Origin: Vibrio tritonius
GTDB taxonomy: Bacteria; Pseudomonadota; Gammaproteobacteria; Enterobacterales; Vibrionaceae
Direction of reading: 5' to 3'
DNA length: 64,000 nucleotides
NCBI RefSeq assembly: GCF_001547935.1
Contig: NZ_AP014635.1
Span: forward strand, 434,001 to 498,000
How positions within the stretch are numbered: the stretch's first letter is position 1; every line of letters starts with the position of its first letter. Both the position numbers and the translations under genes were made by a program. Below are positions 9,325 through 19,852 of the stretch, piece after piece. The notes under the pieces were generated by a model. That model saw only the letters and a list, made by a program, of their open reading frames with translations, did no database searches and was not told where the DNA came from.

Positions 9325-9881
9325 TAAAGCTGATACCACATTGGTCCGATAATATCGCCCATTAGGTAGTTAGCGAATTGTAAGATGATAAATAGTACAA
9401 GCACACTAAGGTCCAGTCCGCCCATTGCTGGAATGATGCGACGAATTGGAGTAAGCATCGGCTCTGTTAACTGATAAAACACATATTCAAGTGGGCTACG
9501 ACCTTGGCTTACCCAACTCATAATTGCGCGGATAATCAGAACCCAGAATAGGAGACCGCCTGCGGCTTTAACTAACGCTATTAGACCAAGTAACAGGAAA
9601 TAAGGACTGAAACTGACTGCTCCGCCTGATGCCAGCAAAAGAAGCAGCATAAATTTCACAACACATAGTACATACGCAAACAGTACCGTCGCGACGTCAA
9701 TATTACCAATCGATGGAATCACACGACGTAGCGGTCTTACTACTGGTTGAGTCGCTTTCACGACAAATTGAGAAAATGGGTTATAGAAATCCGCACGAGC
9801 TGCTTGTAGCCAGATGCGCAGAATAACGACCATGATGTACAAGTCCAACACTGTGGAGATTAAAAAACTCATTGCATTCAT
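9324..9881 (-). CDS. yggT: YggT family integral membrane protein
   Basis: Inner-membrane protein of unclear role, associated in some bacteria with cell division or osmotic stress. The 185 residues contain two copies of the YggT domain, each with hydrophobic helices and a conserved turn ([42 protein letters not shown]). It sits between proC and yggU with translational overlap to yggU. Confidence 0.93.
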   Translation of the reverse strand: MNAMSFLISTVLDLYIMVVILRIWLQAARADFYNPFSQFVVKATQPVVRPLRRVIPSIGNIDVATVLFAYVLCVVKFMLLLLLASGGAVSFSPYFLLLGLIALVKAAGGLLFWVLIIRAIMSWVSQGRSPLEYVFYQLTEPMLTPIRRIIPAMGGLDLSVLVLFIILQFANYLMGDIIGPMWYQL

Positions 9882-9951
9882 ATTAGGCCCTTTTTATTGC
9901 CATAGATTTTAATTACTAGCTCGTCCAGAGCCGCTGACCATCTCGGTGAGC

Positions 9952-10770
9952 TTAAAACAGTTTTTCCATTTCTTGTGCGCGAGCGATTGCAGCTTGCATT
10001 GCCTTAGCAACCGTCTCACTCAAATTATGTTGTTGGAAGGTTTCAATCGCTTGTGCGGTTGTCCCCCCCTTTGATGTTACCTGCTGGCGCAATGTTTCAA
10101 GCTCTAATTCTGGATTAGCTTTTACCATTTCAGCTGCGCCAATGGCCGATTGTTGAACAAGCAATCGTGCGGTGTCTTTGTCAAAACCTTGTGCAATCGC
10201 TTCTTTTTGCATCGCTTCCATAAAGAGGAAGAAATAAGCGGGAGCACTTCCTGCTGCAGCAATGACGCCATTAATATCAGATTCTTGCTCAACCCAACAC
10301 GCTTCGCCGACGGCAGACATCAGTTCGTGGGTGAACTGCTTGTCGCTTTCAGAAACCGCGCTGGTAGCAAAAAGGCCACTCATGCCTTTTTGAATGAGTG
10401 ATGGCGTATTGGGCATCACTCGCACCAAATTGAGTTCGCTGGCGAGCATTTCGTTAAAGCGTTCGCAGGTCACGCCTGCTGCGATAGAAATTACCAATTT
10501 ATCAGAAAAATCTACTGCTTGAAGAGGTTCACAGACTTGAGCCATAAGTTGAGGTTTCACTGCTAACACGACTACGTCTGCTTCTTTTACCGCAGCTAAA
10601 TTGTCTTCGGTAGTGCGAATTCCTAATGTTTCTTCGAGTGGTTTACGGCGAGTTTCGGTCGGAGAGCTGACCAGAATATTTTGGGCACAATAGCCGCTTG
10701 CAACCAAACCTGCGATGATCGCTTTCGCCATGTTACCTGCGCCTACAAATGTAATTTTTCTATTTTCCAT
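9952..10770 (-). CDS. proC: Pyrroline-5-carboxylate reductase
   Basis: Last step of proline synthesis: reduces pyrroline-5-carboxylate with NAD(P)H. The protein has 272 residues. The N-terminal Rossmann motif is ITFVGAGNMAKAIIAGL; VVLAVKPQ and VRVMPNTPSLI follow. The C-terminal dimerisation domain carries GSAPAYFFLFMEAM and TSKGGTTAQAIE. It lies downstream of yggS, as in other Vibrio and enterobacteria. Confidence 0.96.
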   Translation of the reverse strand: MENRKITFVGAGNMAKAIIAGLVASGYCAQNILVSSPTETRRKPLEETLGIRTTEDNLAAVKEADVVVLAVKPQLMAQVCEPLQAVDFSDKLVISIAAGVTCERFNEMLASELNLVRVMPNTPSLIQKGMSGLFATSAVSESDKQFTHELMSAVGEACWVEQESDINGVIAAAGSAPAYFFLFMEAMQKEAIAQGFDKDTARLLVQQSAIGAAEMVKANPELELETLRQQVTSKGGTTAQAIETFQQHNLSETVAKAMQAAIARAQEMEKLF

Positions 10771-10823
10771 CAGACTTCACTTCCCCGTGACCTTATCTCG
10801 TTATCGTAAAACCAATAATTAAC

Positions 10824-11531
10824 TTATTGTTTATTTGTGTAATCTCGCTCACCAAAAATAGCGGTACCGATACGTACTATGGTGCTTCCTGCTTCGATGG
10901 CGGCCTCCATATCTCCCGTCATTCCCATAGATAAGGTATCGACTTGTGGGTAAGTGATAGCCAGCTTATCTTTCAATGCAGCAAGTGTTTTAAAGGCTCG
11001 CAGCTGAGATGGGTAATCGGTTACGTTTTCAGGAATCGACATCAATCCTCTTAAAGTGAGGTTTGGTAGAGTAGAAATCAATTGCGCGAGTTCAAATAAT
11101 TCCGCCTCATTAATACCAGATTTTGACGATTCACCGCTAGTATTGACTTGTATCAGAACTTGTAGCGGCGCCATACCTGAAGGTCGTTGTTCGCTGAGAC
11201 GTTGGGCGATTTTGGCACGGTCAATGGTGTGAACCCAAGCAAAGTTCTCTGCTACTGGACGTGTTTTATTGGACTGAAGCGGTCCAATAAAGTGCCATTC
11301 TAAAGACAATTCTGGGTGATTTTCAGAAAAGTAATGGATTTTGTTCACCCCTTCTTGAACGTAGTTTTCGCCAAATAGGGTTTGCCCTGTTTGTGACGCA
11401 GCAAGAATTGCTTCAACGGGTTTTGTTTTGCTTACCGCAAGAAGTTGCACCGAGCCTTGGGAACGTCCAAACTTAGTTTGAGCGTTTTCAATTAATGAAG
11501 TGATATGTTCAATGTTTTGTTGAATACTCAT
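10824..11531 (-). CDS. yggS: Pyridoxal-5'-phosphate homeostasis protein YggS
   Basis: PLP-binding protein without known enzymatic activity that controls PLP and amino-acid pools. It has 235 residues. The PLP lysine lies in LLAVSKTKP; further signatures are FGENYVQEG, WHFIGPLQSNKTR, LIQVNTSGESSKSG and LSMGMTGDMEAAIEAGSTIVRIGTAIFG. It is divergent from pilT with only 25 bp between start codons, so the promoters must overlap the coding regions or each other. Confidence 0.95.
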   Translation of the reverse strand: MSIQQNIEHITSLIENAQTKFGRSQGSVQLLAVSKTKPVEAILAASQTGQTLFGENYVQEGVNKIHYFSENHPELSLEWHFIGPLQSNKTRPVAENFAWVHTIDRAKIAQRLSEQRPSGMAPLQVLIQVNTSGESSKSGINEAELFELAQLISTLPNLTLRGLMSIPENVTDYPSQLRAFKTLAALKDKLAITYPQVDTLSMGMTGDMEAAIEAGSTIVRIGTAIFGERDYTNKQ

Positions 11532-11556
11532 AGCCAGACTTTTGTAAGGAAAATAA

Positions 11557-12594
11557 ATGGATATCGCCGAATTACTCGATTTTAGTGTAAAGCATAATGC
11601 CTCTGATCTACACCTTTCTGCAGGTGTGCCTCCAATGGTCAGAATTGATGGCGAAGTCAGAAAACTAGGTGTTCCTGCGTTTTCTCATGCGGAAGTTCAC
11701 CGTCTGGTCTTTGAGATCATGAACGATGCCCAAAGGCGTGACTACGAAGAGAATCTTGAAGTCGACTTCTCTTTTGAACTACCTAATGTCGGCCGTTTTC
11801 GTGTTAATGCTTTTCATCAATCTCGAGGTGGTTCCGCTGTTTTTCGGACCATTCCTACCGAAGTTCCTACCTTAGCACAATTAAATGCCCCTGAGATCTT
11901 TCAAAAAATGACTCAGTATGAAAAAGGGTTAGTGTTGGTAACAGGACCAACTGGTTCAGGGAAGTCCACTACATTGGCCGCAATGATTAACGAAGTGAAT
12001 ACAACACAAAATAAACATATTTTAACGATTGAAGACCCGATTGAATTTGTGCACACCAATAATAAGTGTTTGATTAACCAACGTGAGGTGCACAGGGATA
12101 CCCATAGTTTTAAAGCGGCTTTACGTTCGGCATTGCGTGAAGATCCTGATGTTATTTTGGTTGGGGAGTTGCGCGATCAAGAAACCATTAGTTTGGCTTT
12201 AACCGCTGCAGAAACTGGGCATTTAGTGTTTGGCACGTTACACACCAGTTCTGCTGCAAAAACCATTGATAGGATTATCGACGTATTTCCTGGGGCGGAT
12301 AAAGGCATGGTACGTTCAATGCTATCCGAGTCGTTACGTGCTGTAATTGCACAAAAGTTATTGAAAAAAGTCGGTGGTGGGCGAGTGGCTTGTCATGAAA
12401 TTATGCTGGGCACTCCTGCTATTCGTAATCTGATTCGCGAAGATAAAGTTGCTCAGATGTATTCAATTATTCAAACCGGTGCGGCACATGGTATGCAAAC
12501 CATGGAACAAAATGCGCGCCAATTGATGTCGAATGGGCTTGTCGAATTATCCGAAGTTCAAGCTAAAATCGAATCAGATATGGCTAATTTCTGA
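11557..12594 (+). CDS. pilT: Type IV pilus retraction ATPase PilT
   Basis: Hexameric motor that depolymerises type IV pili and drives twitching and DNA uptake. The protein has 345 residues. It carries Walker A GPTGSGKST, the Asp box (TIEDPIEFVH), Walker B DPDVILVGELRD, the His box GHLVFGTLHTSSA, and the PilT-specific C-terminal AIRNLIRE. pilU follows ten bases after the stop. Confidence 0.97.
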   Translation: MDIAELLDFSVKHNASDLHLSAGVPPMVRIDGEVRKLGVPAFSHAEVHRLVFEIMNDAQRRDYEENLEVDFSFELPNVGRFRVNAFHQSRGGSAVFRTIPTEVPTLAQLNAPEIFQKMTQYEKGLVLVTGPTGSGKSTTLAAMINEVNTTQNKHILTIEDPIEFVHTNNKCLINQREVHRDTHSFKAALRSALREDPDVILVGELRDQETISLALTAAETGHLVFGTLHTSSAAKTIDRIIDVFPGADKGMVRSMLSESLRAVIAQKLLKKVGGGRVACHEIMLGTPAIRNLIREDKVAQMYSIIQTGAAHGMQTMEQNARQLMSNGLVELSEVQAKIESDMANF

Positions 12595-12604
12595 GGAATA
12601 GACC

Positions 12605-13714
12605 ATGTTTCTGGAACAATGTTTAAGTGGAATGATTACTCGTAAAGCCTCTGATGTGTATATCACTGTCGGAGCTCCAGTGTTGTATCGAGTGAATGGT
12701 GAACTGCAAGGGGATGGTGAAAAACTCACATTTTCGGATGTGAATAATTTGCTTAACCGGATGATGGACAGTGAGCAAGTCGAGCAGTTTTACCATACCC
12801 ATGAAGCAAACTTTGCGATTGTGCGCGATAGTGGGCGTTTTCGTGTGAGTGCTTTTTTTCAACGCGAGCAACCCGGAGCAGTGATTCGCCGTATAGAAAC
12901 GCGTATACCTACCTTTGATGAGCTGCACTTACCTGAATTACTAAAAGATTTAGTGATGAGTAAGCGTGGTTTGGTACTGGTTGTTGGATCTACGGGATCG
13001 GGTAAATCAACAACGATGGCAGCCATGACTGGTTACCGTAATAAAAACTCATCTGGACATATTCTGACGGTGGAAGATCCGATTGAATTTGTGCATGAAC
13101 ACCAAGGATGTATCGTGACTCAGCGTGAAGTGGGGCTAGATACAGATAGTTACGAAGTGGCACTAAAAAATTCGCTTCGCCAAGCGCCTGATATGATTCT
13201 TATTGGTGAAATTCGTTCGCGTGAAACCATGGAATACGCTATGAATTTTGCCGAAACAGGTCATTTATGCATGGCAACGCTGCACGCCAACAATGCTAAC
13301 CAAGCATTAGAGCGCATTTTACATCTGGTGCCTAAAGAGCAAAAAGATCAGTTTTTGTTTGATTTATCGATGAATTTGCGTGGTGTGGTTGGTCAACAAT
13401 TGGTTCGTGATAGCCAAGGGCAAGGACGTTACGGTGCGTTTGAGATTTTGCTAAATACACCGCGAGTGTCGGATTTGATTCGTCGCGGAGAGCTTCACGA
13501 GCTGAAAGAAACTATGGCTCGATCTCGTGAATCGGGAATGCAGACCTTTGATCAAGCTTTGTATGAATTGGTCATTGAGAATAAGATCTCTGAAGAAGAT
13601 GCAATGCAATGTGCTGATTCAGCCAATGATCTGCGCTTAATGCTAAAAACCCAGCGAGGGGATACAAGCAGCGGAACCGGCTCGTTAGATCATGTCACCA
13701 TTGATATGGATTAG
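12605..13714 (+). CDS. pilU: PilT-dependent retraction ATPase PilU
   Basis: Accessory retraction motor that works with PilT. The protein has 369 residues. It shows Walker A GSTGSGKST, EDPIEFVHEH, Walker B APDMILIGEIRSRE, and the His box GHLCMATLHANNA. The C-terminal part diverges from PilT and ends in an acidic and serine-rich tail. It is cotranscribed with pilT, and a bidirectional terminator follows. Confidence 0.96.
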   Translation: MFLEQCLSGMITRKASDVYITVGAPVLYRVNGELQGDGEKLTFSDVNNLLNRMMDSEQVEQFYHTHEANFAIVRDSGRFRVSAFFQREQPGAVIRRIETRIPTFDELHLPELLKDLVMSKRGLVLVVGSTGSGKSTTMAAMTGYRNKNSSGHILTVEDPIEFVHEHQGCIVTQREVGLDTDSYEVALKNSLRQAPDMILIGEIRSRETMEYAMNFAETGHLCMATLHANNANQALERILHLVPKEQKDQFLFDLSMNLRGVVGQQLVRDSQGQGRYGAFEILLNTPRVSDLIRRGELHELKETMARSRESGMQTFDQALYELVIENKISEEDAMQCADSANDLRLMLKTQRGDTSSGTGSLDHVTIDMD

Positions 13715-13715
13715 T

Positions 13716-13748
13716 GACAAAAAAAGGTGCCTAGAGCACCTTTTTACT
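13716..13748. terminator. Bidirectional terminator between pilU and ruvX
   Basis: Stem AAAAAGGTGC/GCACCTTTTT with loop CTAGA, A-run on one side and T-run on the other. It can stop both convergent transcripts. Confidence 0.88.
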
Positions 13749-13770
13749 GATCCACATTGATCTACTTAAA

Positions 13771-14193
13771 CTAACTCCACTGGTTTTCAAACCAGCTTTC
13801 TAAGATAACAACAGCAGACTGGCAGTCTATATTGCCTTTGCTTAAGGCTTTATAGCCGCCAAAAGAAAACAGTTCAGAGCGAGCTTCTGCTGTTGATAAA
13901 CGTTCATCATGTAACTCAACCGGAAGACCAAAACGACCATGCAGACGTTGGGCAAACTTTTTAGCTCGAGCAGTGATTTCGTCTAACGCTTTGCCGCGTA
14001 GATCGGTTGGGAGTCCAACGACAAGTAAATTGGGTTGCCACTCTTTAATTTGCTTTTCGATGTCATCCCAGTTTGGAATTCCATCGTTCGCTTTAAATGC
14101 TTTGAGCGGCGAAGCTGTTCCAGTTATTTCTTGCCCGATTGCACTACCGATACTTTTGGTACCGAAGTCGAAGGCCATTATCGTACGCGACAT
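13771..14193 (-). CDS. ruvX: RuvX/YqgF family nuclease
   Basis: RNase H-like protein implicated in pre-16S rRNA 5' processing and proposed as a Holliday-junction resolvase. The 140 residues show [29 protein letters not shown] and the [11 protein letters not shown] motif with its acidic residues. It lies downstream of yqgE on the same strand, the order common in gammaproteobacteria. Confidence 0.95.
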   Translation of the reverse strand: MSRTIMAFDFGTKSIGSAIGQEITGTASPLKAFKANDGIPNWDDIEKQIKEWQPNLLVVGLPTDLRGKALDEITARAKKFAQRLHGRFGLPVELHDERLSTAEARSELFSFGGYKALSKGNIDCQSAVVILESWFENQWS

Positions 14194-14273
14194 AGTTGTG
14201 TTCTTTTAATACAGAGTGGATGGTAAGGTCTCAATAAGCGATGAACCGCAGTTGTTCATCGCTGAATTTGAGA

Positions 14274-14840
14274 CTAAGCATGACCCGCTTGGCTGGATAA
14301 ATTAATTGGATTTACCCCCAAGCTGTTGATCGCTTTTTGCCATTTTTCATGAATCGGCGTATTAAAAATTAATTCGGCATCCGCTTCAATGGTTAACCAT
14401 GAATTTTCTGCCAGCTCTAATTCTAATTGGCCAGGTTCCCACCCTGAGTAACCCAGAGCAACAAGGTAGCCGCTAGGCTCTGCATCAGTACCCAAGACGG
14501 TAAGAATATCTTTTGATGTGGTGACCGAAATATCATCGCTCATGCGAATACTGGATTCATAATGATCGTGTGGTCGGTGTAGAATAAAACCACGATCTTC
14601 AGATACTGGTCCGCCATTAAGCACAGGTTTTTCTAAGCTATCGAAATGGGATTGCGGATAAGCAGGTTCTATCTCAACCTGCTTAAGCATGCCACCAATT
14701 GTGACATCAATCGGTGCATTGATTATCAGCCCCATGGCGCCTTCTTCGTTGTGTTCACAAATATAGATCACGCTATTTTTGAAGTAGGGATCTTGCATAC
14801 TTGGCATGGCAACAAGAAAATGATTGGTTAAATTCATCAT
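14274..14840 (-). CDS. yqgE: UPF0301/AlgH family protein YqgE
   Basis: Conserved cytoplasmic protein of unknown activity. The 188 residues carry [47 protein letters not shown], and [14 protein letters not shown]. Its position between gshB and ruvX is conserved. Confidence 0.94.
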   Translation of the reverse strand: MMNLTNHFLVAMPSMQDPYFKNSVIYICEHNEEGAMGLIINAPIDVTIGGMLKQVEIEPAYPQSHFDSLEKPVLNGGPVSEDRGFILHRPHDHYESSIRMSDDISVTTSKDILTVLGTDAEPSGYLVALGYSGWEPGQLELELAENSWLTIEADAELIFNTPIHEKWQKAINSLGVNPINLSSQAGHA

Positions 14841-14877
14841 AATCTATCCTCATTTGCGTTATGAAGCTGATAACACA

Positions 14878-15834
14878 TTAACGGTTGGCCGCTTTTACGT
14901 GTCGCTCAACAGCATCCATCAATTTGCCGACGATGGAGATATCAAACTCTTTTTCAATCTCACGGACACAGGTTGGGCTGGTCACGTTGATTTCGGTAAG
15001 TTTGTCACCGATGACATCAAGTCCAACGAAAATCAATCCTTTCTCTTTCAAGATCGGAGCAACAGTTTGGGCTATTTTTAAGTCTGTTTCACTTAGTGGG
15101 CGAGGTTCGCCACGACCGCCAGCTGCTAGATTACCACGCGTTTCGCCTTCTGCAGGAATACGTGCTAAGCAGTAAGGCATAGGTTCACCATCAACGACTA
15201 AAATACGTTTGTCACCGTTACTTACATCAGGAACAAAGCTTTGTGCCATACAGTAAGTTGAACCATGGTTAGTCAGTGTTTCGATAATAACAGAAACGTT
15301 TGGATCCCCCTCTTTTACGCGGAAAATAGATGAACCGCCCATTCCATCCAGTGGTTTTAGGATGATGTCACCGTGTTTAGCGCGAAATTCTTTAATCGTT
15401 TCGGCTTTACGCGTCACGATGGTATTTGGGGTTAGTTCTGGGAACCAAGCTGTAAAGAGTTTTTCGTTACAATCGCGCAAGCTTTGTGGCTTGTTGACGA
15501 TCAAGGTTCCTTCTACTTCCGCTCTTTCAAGAATATAGGTTGCATAGATGTATTCAGTATCGAAAGGTGGATCTTTACGCATCAATACTGCATCCAGTTC
15601 AGATAGACGAATGGTTTGCTCTGACGTAAATTCATACCAACCCGTTGGGTCTTCCTTCACTTTTACGATTTTTGTATCTGCTAGAGCAACACCTTGATCT
15701 AAGTGTAGATCAGACATCTCAATATAATGAATCTCATAACCGCGACGCTGTGCTTCTAACATCATCGCGAAACTGGTGTCTTTCTTGATATTGATGGATG
15801 AAATAGGATCCATCACGATTCCGAGCTTAAGCAT
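14878..15834 (-). CDS. gshB: Glutathione synthetase
   Basis: ATP-grasp ligase joining gamma-glutamylcysteine and glycine. At 318 residues it has the family start LKLGIVMDPISSINIKKDTSF, the ATP-grasp core ILKPLDGMGGSSIFRV, and the C-terminal LIFVGLDVIGDKLTEINVTSPTC that binds metal and substrate. It lies 14 bp downstream of rsmE on the same strand, so cotranscription is likely. Confidence 0.96.
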   Translation of the reverse strand: MLKLGIVMDPISSINIKKDTSFAMMLEAQRRGYEIHYIEMSDLHLDQGVALADTKIVKVKEDPTGWYEFTSEQTIRLSELDAVLMRKDPPFDTEYIYATYILERAEVEGTLIVNKPQSLRDCNEKLFTAWFPELTPNTIVTRKAETIKEFRAKHGDIILKPLDGMGGSSIFRVKEGDPNVSVIIETLTNHGSTYCMAQSFVPDVSNGDKRILVVDGEPMPYCLARIPAEGETRGNLAAGGRGEPRPLSETDLKIAQTVAPILKEKGLIFVGLDVIGDKLTEINVTSPTCVREIEKEFDISIVGKLMDAVERHVKAANR

Positions 15835-15848
15835 TCTTCTTTTCTCCG

Positions 15849-16580
15849 TTAGCCTAAATCGCCAAAGCGAACTTGCAAGGCTGTAATAGCGGTTAAGGCG
15901 GCGGTTTCAGTGCGCAGAACACGGGGCCCTAACAAGGTTTCTTCAAATTGATACTGACGGGTCATATCGATCTCCTCGGAGGACAAACCGCCTTCAGGAC
16001 CGATTAACAAGCGCACTTTCGTTACCGGTTCTGGCAACGTGTTAATGGAGTAGCGTGCACGAGGATGCAAGTTGAGCTTAAGTGCATCGCTTTGTTCAGC
16101 ACACCACTCTTCAAGTGACATCACAGGACGAATTTCAGGAACGCGGTTGCGACCACTTTGTTCACAGGCCCCAATTGCGATTTTTTGCCACTGTTGTAAT
16201 TTTTTCTCGAAACGTTTTTGATCGAGTTTCACGCCGCAACGCTCTGAAATGAGGGGGGTAATCACATTGACACCCAATTCGACGGATTTTTGGATAGTAA
16301 ATTCCATTTTGTCGCCACGGGAAATAACCTGACCTAAATGCAAATCTAATGGTGATTCACAGCCAGTTTCCACACGTTCGGTTACCTTTACCGATACCTG
16401 TTTTTTGGTCACTTCGGTTATGACTGCTGGAAATTCAGCGCCACTGCCATCAAACAATAACACCTCTTGGTCTGCCTGCATTCGCAGGACACGGCCAACG
16501 TGTCCACTTGCTTCTTCGCTGAGTGTGATAACACCCAATTGTTCAATGGTTTCCGGGTGATAAATACGGGGAATGCGCAT
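15849..16580 (-). CDS. rsmE: 16S rRNA (uracil1498-N3)-methyltransferase
   Basis: SPOUT-fold methyltransferase that forms m3U1498 in 16S rRNA. The 243 residues begin [12 protein letters not shown]. The knot region is visible as [40 protein letters not shown] and [14 protein letters not shown], ending [14 protein letters not shown]. Confidence 0.95.
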   Translation of the reverse strand: MRIPRIYHPETIEQLGVITLSEEASGHVGRVLRMQADQEVLLFDGSGAEFPAVITEVTKKQVSVKVTERVETGCESPLDLHLGQVISRGDKMEFTIQKSVELGVNVITPLISERCGVKLDQKRFEKKLQQWQKIAIGACEQSGRNRVPEIRPVMSLEEWCAEQSDALKLNLHPRARYSINTLPEPVTKVRLLIGPEGGLSSEEIDMTRQYQFEETLLGPRVLRTETAALTAITALQVRFGDLG

Positions 16581-16635
16581 GGATTATTTCCTGATATTCA
16601 GAGTCGACTTACTAGGGTCTAACATGGATGCTTTC

Positions 16636-16662
16636 AGGCAAAAAAACAAGGGCAAACACCCT
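16636..16662 (-). terminator. Terminator after endA
   Basis: Stem AACAAGGG/CCCTTGTT with loop CAAACA. Seven T follow on the minus strand. It lies directly past the endA stop. Confidence 0.8.
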
Positions 16663-16665
16663 TGT

Positions 16666-17373
16666 TCATGGCTGTTTTTGGCACCGATGAGTAACAAAGG
16701 TATTGTGATTCCCCTGAATGGCGGCAATTTTCTGGTCGCGCTCGCATTCCCATTGGCTAACAGGATAGGTGTTATCCCAAGCTCGCATTAGTTGCGTTTG
16801 TGCGTTGGATAGGCGTAAGTGATAGCGTTCACTCATGTATAAGTAGGTTCTCGCAATTGCACCACGGGCATTTTCCGGCGGCATCGCTCTACGGCCTTTA
16901 AAATTAACTTGCATGCTGCATTGACCATAGGTCACGCCATCCACTCCTCGCCATTGGCTAAAGCTAAAGTTGGAACGGTCTCCGTTTACTTCACCTATTG
17001 CGGGAGTAAGGTTGTGTAGGTCGGATTCTATTTGTTTGAACACACTATCATTGCGTTCGCAGTTTTTTCTACCGCCTTTTTGCCAACATTGACGCAGGTG
17101 ACCAAATTGCCAAGCAGGCATGACATGTTCCCATTCAATTCGGTTTGCTCGCACTTTTTGTTTACGGACTTGGTAGCCGCATGAGGCGAGTTCGGGAATG
17201 CCTTTTTTACCATGCCAATCAATTTGGCAACCACAGTAAAAGGTGACAGGATGAGCTTGATAAATGGTGGTCGCCGCTTTCTTTGCTTGGTAGAAGGTTT
17301 TGGGCGCATCGGCTAGGGCTGCTTGTGGGAAAATAACCAGAGAGGTAAGCAGCAGAGTTGATGTGTATTTCAT
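16666..17373 (-). CDS. endA: Secreted/periplasmic endonuclease I (Dns-type)
   Basis: Extracytoplasmic DNA endonuclease of the EndA/Dns family; in vibrios the homologue limits uptake of free DNA. The 235 residues start with a signal peptide ([20 protein letters not shown], then DAPKTF). The active-site region is [22 protein letters not shown] followed by [15 protein letters not shown]. Numerous cysteines ([24 protein letters not shown]) would form disulfides. Repeat copy A lies upstream. Confidence 0.95.
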   Translation of the reverse strand: MKYTSTLLLTSLVIFPQAALADAPKTFYQAKKAATTIYQAHPVTFYCGCQIDWHGKKGIPELASCGYQVRKQKVRANRIEWEHVMPAWQFGHLRQCWQKGGRKNCERNDSVFKQIESDLHNLTPAIGEVNGDRSNFSFSQWRGVDGVTYGQCSMQVNFKGRRAMPPENARGAIARTYLYMSERYHLRLSNAQTQLMRAWDNTYPVSQWECERDQKIAAIQGNHNTFVTHRCQKQP

Positions 17374-17447
17374 GGCAAGACTGAAAAAAGTATGATTTTT
17401 ATCAGTCTAACATTCCACTAGGGGAAAGCTAGAGCGGAGCCATGTTA

Positions 17448-17712
17448 TATACCCAAATGACCTCAAGATGCAGACTTCAGAGCTTCATCAACGAGCACAG
17501 GTCAAGCTCAATGACGGCAGGAATGGTCATTCCCTTTCAACGTCATTGGGCGCAGAAATGGGCTTGTTGATGAGCTCCCAAGGGGCGAGTTGTATTCGCT
17601 CCTATGCTGCGTTACCGATTTTCTACGTAGAATCACTATGTATTCAAATCGGTGCCTTGCCTATGAGCGAATACATTCTCGCTGAAACCGCATCTTAAGG
17701 TTACTTGGGAAT
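17448..17712 (-). repeat. Intergenic TATACCC repeat, copy A (reverse orientation)
   Basis: About 265 bp between endA and sprT. It starts TATACCCAAATGACCTCAAG and ends TTAAGGTTACTTGGGAATA, the reverse of copies B and C. Internal complementary pairs (CGATTT/AAATCG, TATTCGCT/AGCGAATA, CTCAATGACG/CGTCATTG) predict two long hairpin arms. An open frame runs through it but also through the arms, so it is unlikely to be coding. Confidence 0.85.
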
Positions 17713-17722
17713 AACGTTATGA

Positions 17723-18223
17723 TTAGGTTAATTGTTTTCCAGTAAAGCGAATTTCTTGGTGGCAAGATTGGCAGCGATACACCGCTTGTCCACGTATAAT
17801 ACGATTGTGGCGGCGAATGGTTAATTGATGAGTTTGGCATGCACAGCGGTACTCAAACGTTTTACCTTGCACTGAGGTGATGGAAAACTGATGTGTGGTT
17901 TCCGGTTTGACCTGAAATACTTTACTCATCACGGCTTGCCATTCTGGACCGTGTGGTTTTACACGCCCAAAAATGTGATACGTCACTAAATGAGCGACTT
18001 CATGGGGGATGACCTGATCAAGAAAAGCATGCGTATTTTCGTTAAAAAGTACCGGATTGAGCCGAACCTCATTGAGATGCATGTAAGCCTTACCTGCTGT
18101 TTTCCCGCGTAATTTATAGCTTAACGTTGGAACAGGGAGTTCTTTGGAGAAGTAGTTGTTTGCTAGATCGATACAGAGTTGGATCGTGATGTGTGCTTGT
18201 TCGGTTAATTGTGGGCTGACCAT
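17723..18223 (-). CDS. sprT: SprT family zinc metalloprotease-like protein
   Basis: Related to eukaryotic Spartan proteases; function in bacteria is poorly defined. The 166 residues contain the zinc-binding HExxH motif in QVIPHEVAHLVTYHIFG. A C-terminal zinc ribbon (YRCACQTH ... YRCQSCHQEI) follows. It keeps its usual place between endA and metK. Repeat copy A ends 10 bp from its 3' end. Confidence 0.93.
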   Translation of the reverse strand: MVSPQLTEQAHITIQLCIDLANNYFSKELPVPTLSYKLRGKTAGKAYMHLNEVRLNPVLFNENTHAFLDQVIPHEVAHLVTYHIFGRVKPHGPEWQAVMSKVFQVKPETTHQFSITSVQGKTFEYRCACQTHQLTIRRHNRIIRGQAVYRCQSCHQEIRFTGKQLT

Positions 18224-18326
18224 ACTTACTCTCTTGTGCGTTCGGCTTCATCTTACTGCAGCTTCGCAGAAAGTAAAATTAGCTGGCGACCTTTAGAACT
18301 GTATCCAATGATTGGATTGTTGATAC

Positions 18327-18354
18327 AAAAAAGCCCCAGCTATGCTAGGGCTTC
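18327..18354 (-). terminator. Terminator after metK
   Basis: Stem AGCCCCAGC/GCTAGGGCT with loop TAT and a T-run on the minus strand. It lies 25 bp past the metK stop. Confidence 0.8.
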
Positions 18355-18378
18355 TTCTCATTGAATTCTAAAATAAGC

Positions 18379-19533
18379 TTATTTTAGACCTGCGAATTCA
18401 CGTAGAAGAGCAGCTTTGTCGGTTGCTTCCCATGGGAATTCTTCACGACCGAAGTGGCCGTATGCAGCAGTTTGTTTGTAGATAGGTTGAAGCAGGTTCA
18501 ACATCTCTTGTAGACCATACGGACGTAGGTCGAAGTATTGACGTACTGCTTTAACAATCACGTCAGTTGATACTTTTTCAGTACCAAATGTTTCCACCAT
18601 GATAGACGTTGGATCTGCCACGCCGATTGCGTAAGAAAGTTGGATTTCACAACGATCTGCAAGGCCAGCTGCTACGATGTTTTTCGCAACGTAACGTGCT
18701 GCATATGCTGCACTACGGTCAACTTTTGATGGATCTTTACCAGAGAATGCGCCGCCACCGTGACGAGCTGCACCGCCGTAAGTATCTACGATGATTTTAC
18801 GACCAGTTAGACCACAGTCACCCATTGGACCACCGATAACGAAACGACCGGTTGGGTTGATGAAGTATTTAGTGTCTTTATCAAGCCATTCTGATGGAAG
18901 AATAGGTTTGATGATTTCTTCCATTACGCCTTCACGTAGATCAGCAGTTGATACGCTGTCTGAGTGTTGAGTAGAAAGAACCACTGCATCGATACCTACG
19001 ATTTTGTTGTCATCGTATTTGAAGGTAACTTGAGATTTTGCATCAGGACGCAACCATGGAAGAGTACCATTTTTACGTACTTCTGCTTGGCGTTGCATTA
19101 GACGGTGCGCATAAGTCACTGGTGCTGGCATTAGCACGCTAGTTTCGTTAGTTGCGTAACCGAACATGATACCTTGGTCGCCTGCACCCTGTTCTTTAGG
19201 ATCTGCTTTATCAACACCTTGGTTGATGTCTGGAGACTGTTTACCGATAGTGTTTAAAACTGCACAAGTGTTAGCATCAAAGCCCATATCTGAGCCAGTG
19301 TAACCAATTTCACGTACAGTTTGACGAGTCAGTTCTTCGATATCAACCCACGCAGAAGTGGTTACTTCACCACCAACCATAACCATGCCGGTTTTTACGT
19401 AAGTTTCGCAAGCAACACGTGCTTTTGGATCTTGTTCCAGAATTGCATCAAGTACCGCATCAGAGATTTGGTCTGCAATTTTATCTGGATGGCCTTCTGA
19501 AACGGATTCAGAAGTGAACAGGTGCTTAGCCAT
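18379..19533 (-). CDS. metK: S-adenosylmethionine synthetase
   Basis: Makes S-adenosylmethionine from methionine and ATP. The protein has 384 residues and starts [21 protein letters not shown], the catalytic and ATP-binding region. The methionine-loop motif [34 protein letters not shown] and the C-terminal FGREEFPWE are all present. The upstream region carries a MetJ-type operator, so repression by MetJ with S-adenosylmethionine is expected. Confidence 0.98.
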   Translation of the reverse strand: MAKHLFTSESVSEGHPDKIADQISDAVLDAILEQDPKARVACETYVKTGMVMVGGEVTTSAWVDIEELTRQTVREIGYTGSDMGFDANTCAVLNTIGKQSPDINQGVDKADPKEQGAGDQGIMFGYATNETSVLMPAPVTYAHRLMQRQAEVRKNGTLPWLRPDAKSQVTFKYDDNKIVGIDAVVLSTQHSDSVSTADLREGVMEEIIKPILPSEWLDKDTKYFINPTGRFVIGGPMGDCGLTGRKIIVDTYGGAARHGGGAFSGKDPSKVDRSAAYAARYVAKNIVAAGLADRCEIQLSYAIGVADPTSIMVETFGTEKVSTDVIVKAVRQYFDLRPYGLQEMLNLLQPIYKQTAAYGHFGREEFPWEATDKAALLREFAGLK

Positions 19534-19603
19534 GATAACTCCAATCTTCTATCTAATAGAGTAGCTGTCAGGACTTCGCTACTCTGCACTATCGATTAAT
19601 ATG

Positions 19604-19636
19604 TAGGCGTTTCTACATCTAGACGTCTATTCTAGA
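19604..19636. promoter_or_regulatory. MetJ operator (met boxes) in the metK-tktA intergenic region
   Basis: Tandem 8-bp units AGGCGTTT, CTACATCT, AGACGTCT; the last is a perfect match to the known met box AGACGTCT. They lie about 70-100 bp upstream of the metK start. The rest of the 319-bp intergenic space up to tktA holds no gene I can see. Confidence 0.75.
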
Positions 19637-19852
19637 ATGCAACAATCAAATTACAAGTTCTTTTTTGTATTAGTCATAACTAATCGTTTGCATAGAAGCT
19701 GAACAGTCTGCTGGGGGAGTGAGAAAAATTGTGGGAGTGCTTGGCAAAATCACAGTAAGGCTACCGTAAAAGGTTTGCAGTGATAGAAGGGCTTTGCGAC
19801 AATACTGCCACCTTGTTATGGATAATTTATTTCTGCTTTTTTAGGAGCTGAC

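Noticed and set aside
17468..17698. 76-residue open frame inside repeat copy A
   Set aside because: It lies entirely in the self-complementary arms of the repeat. The stop-free frame is probably incidental and has no ribosome site.
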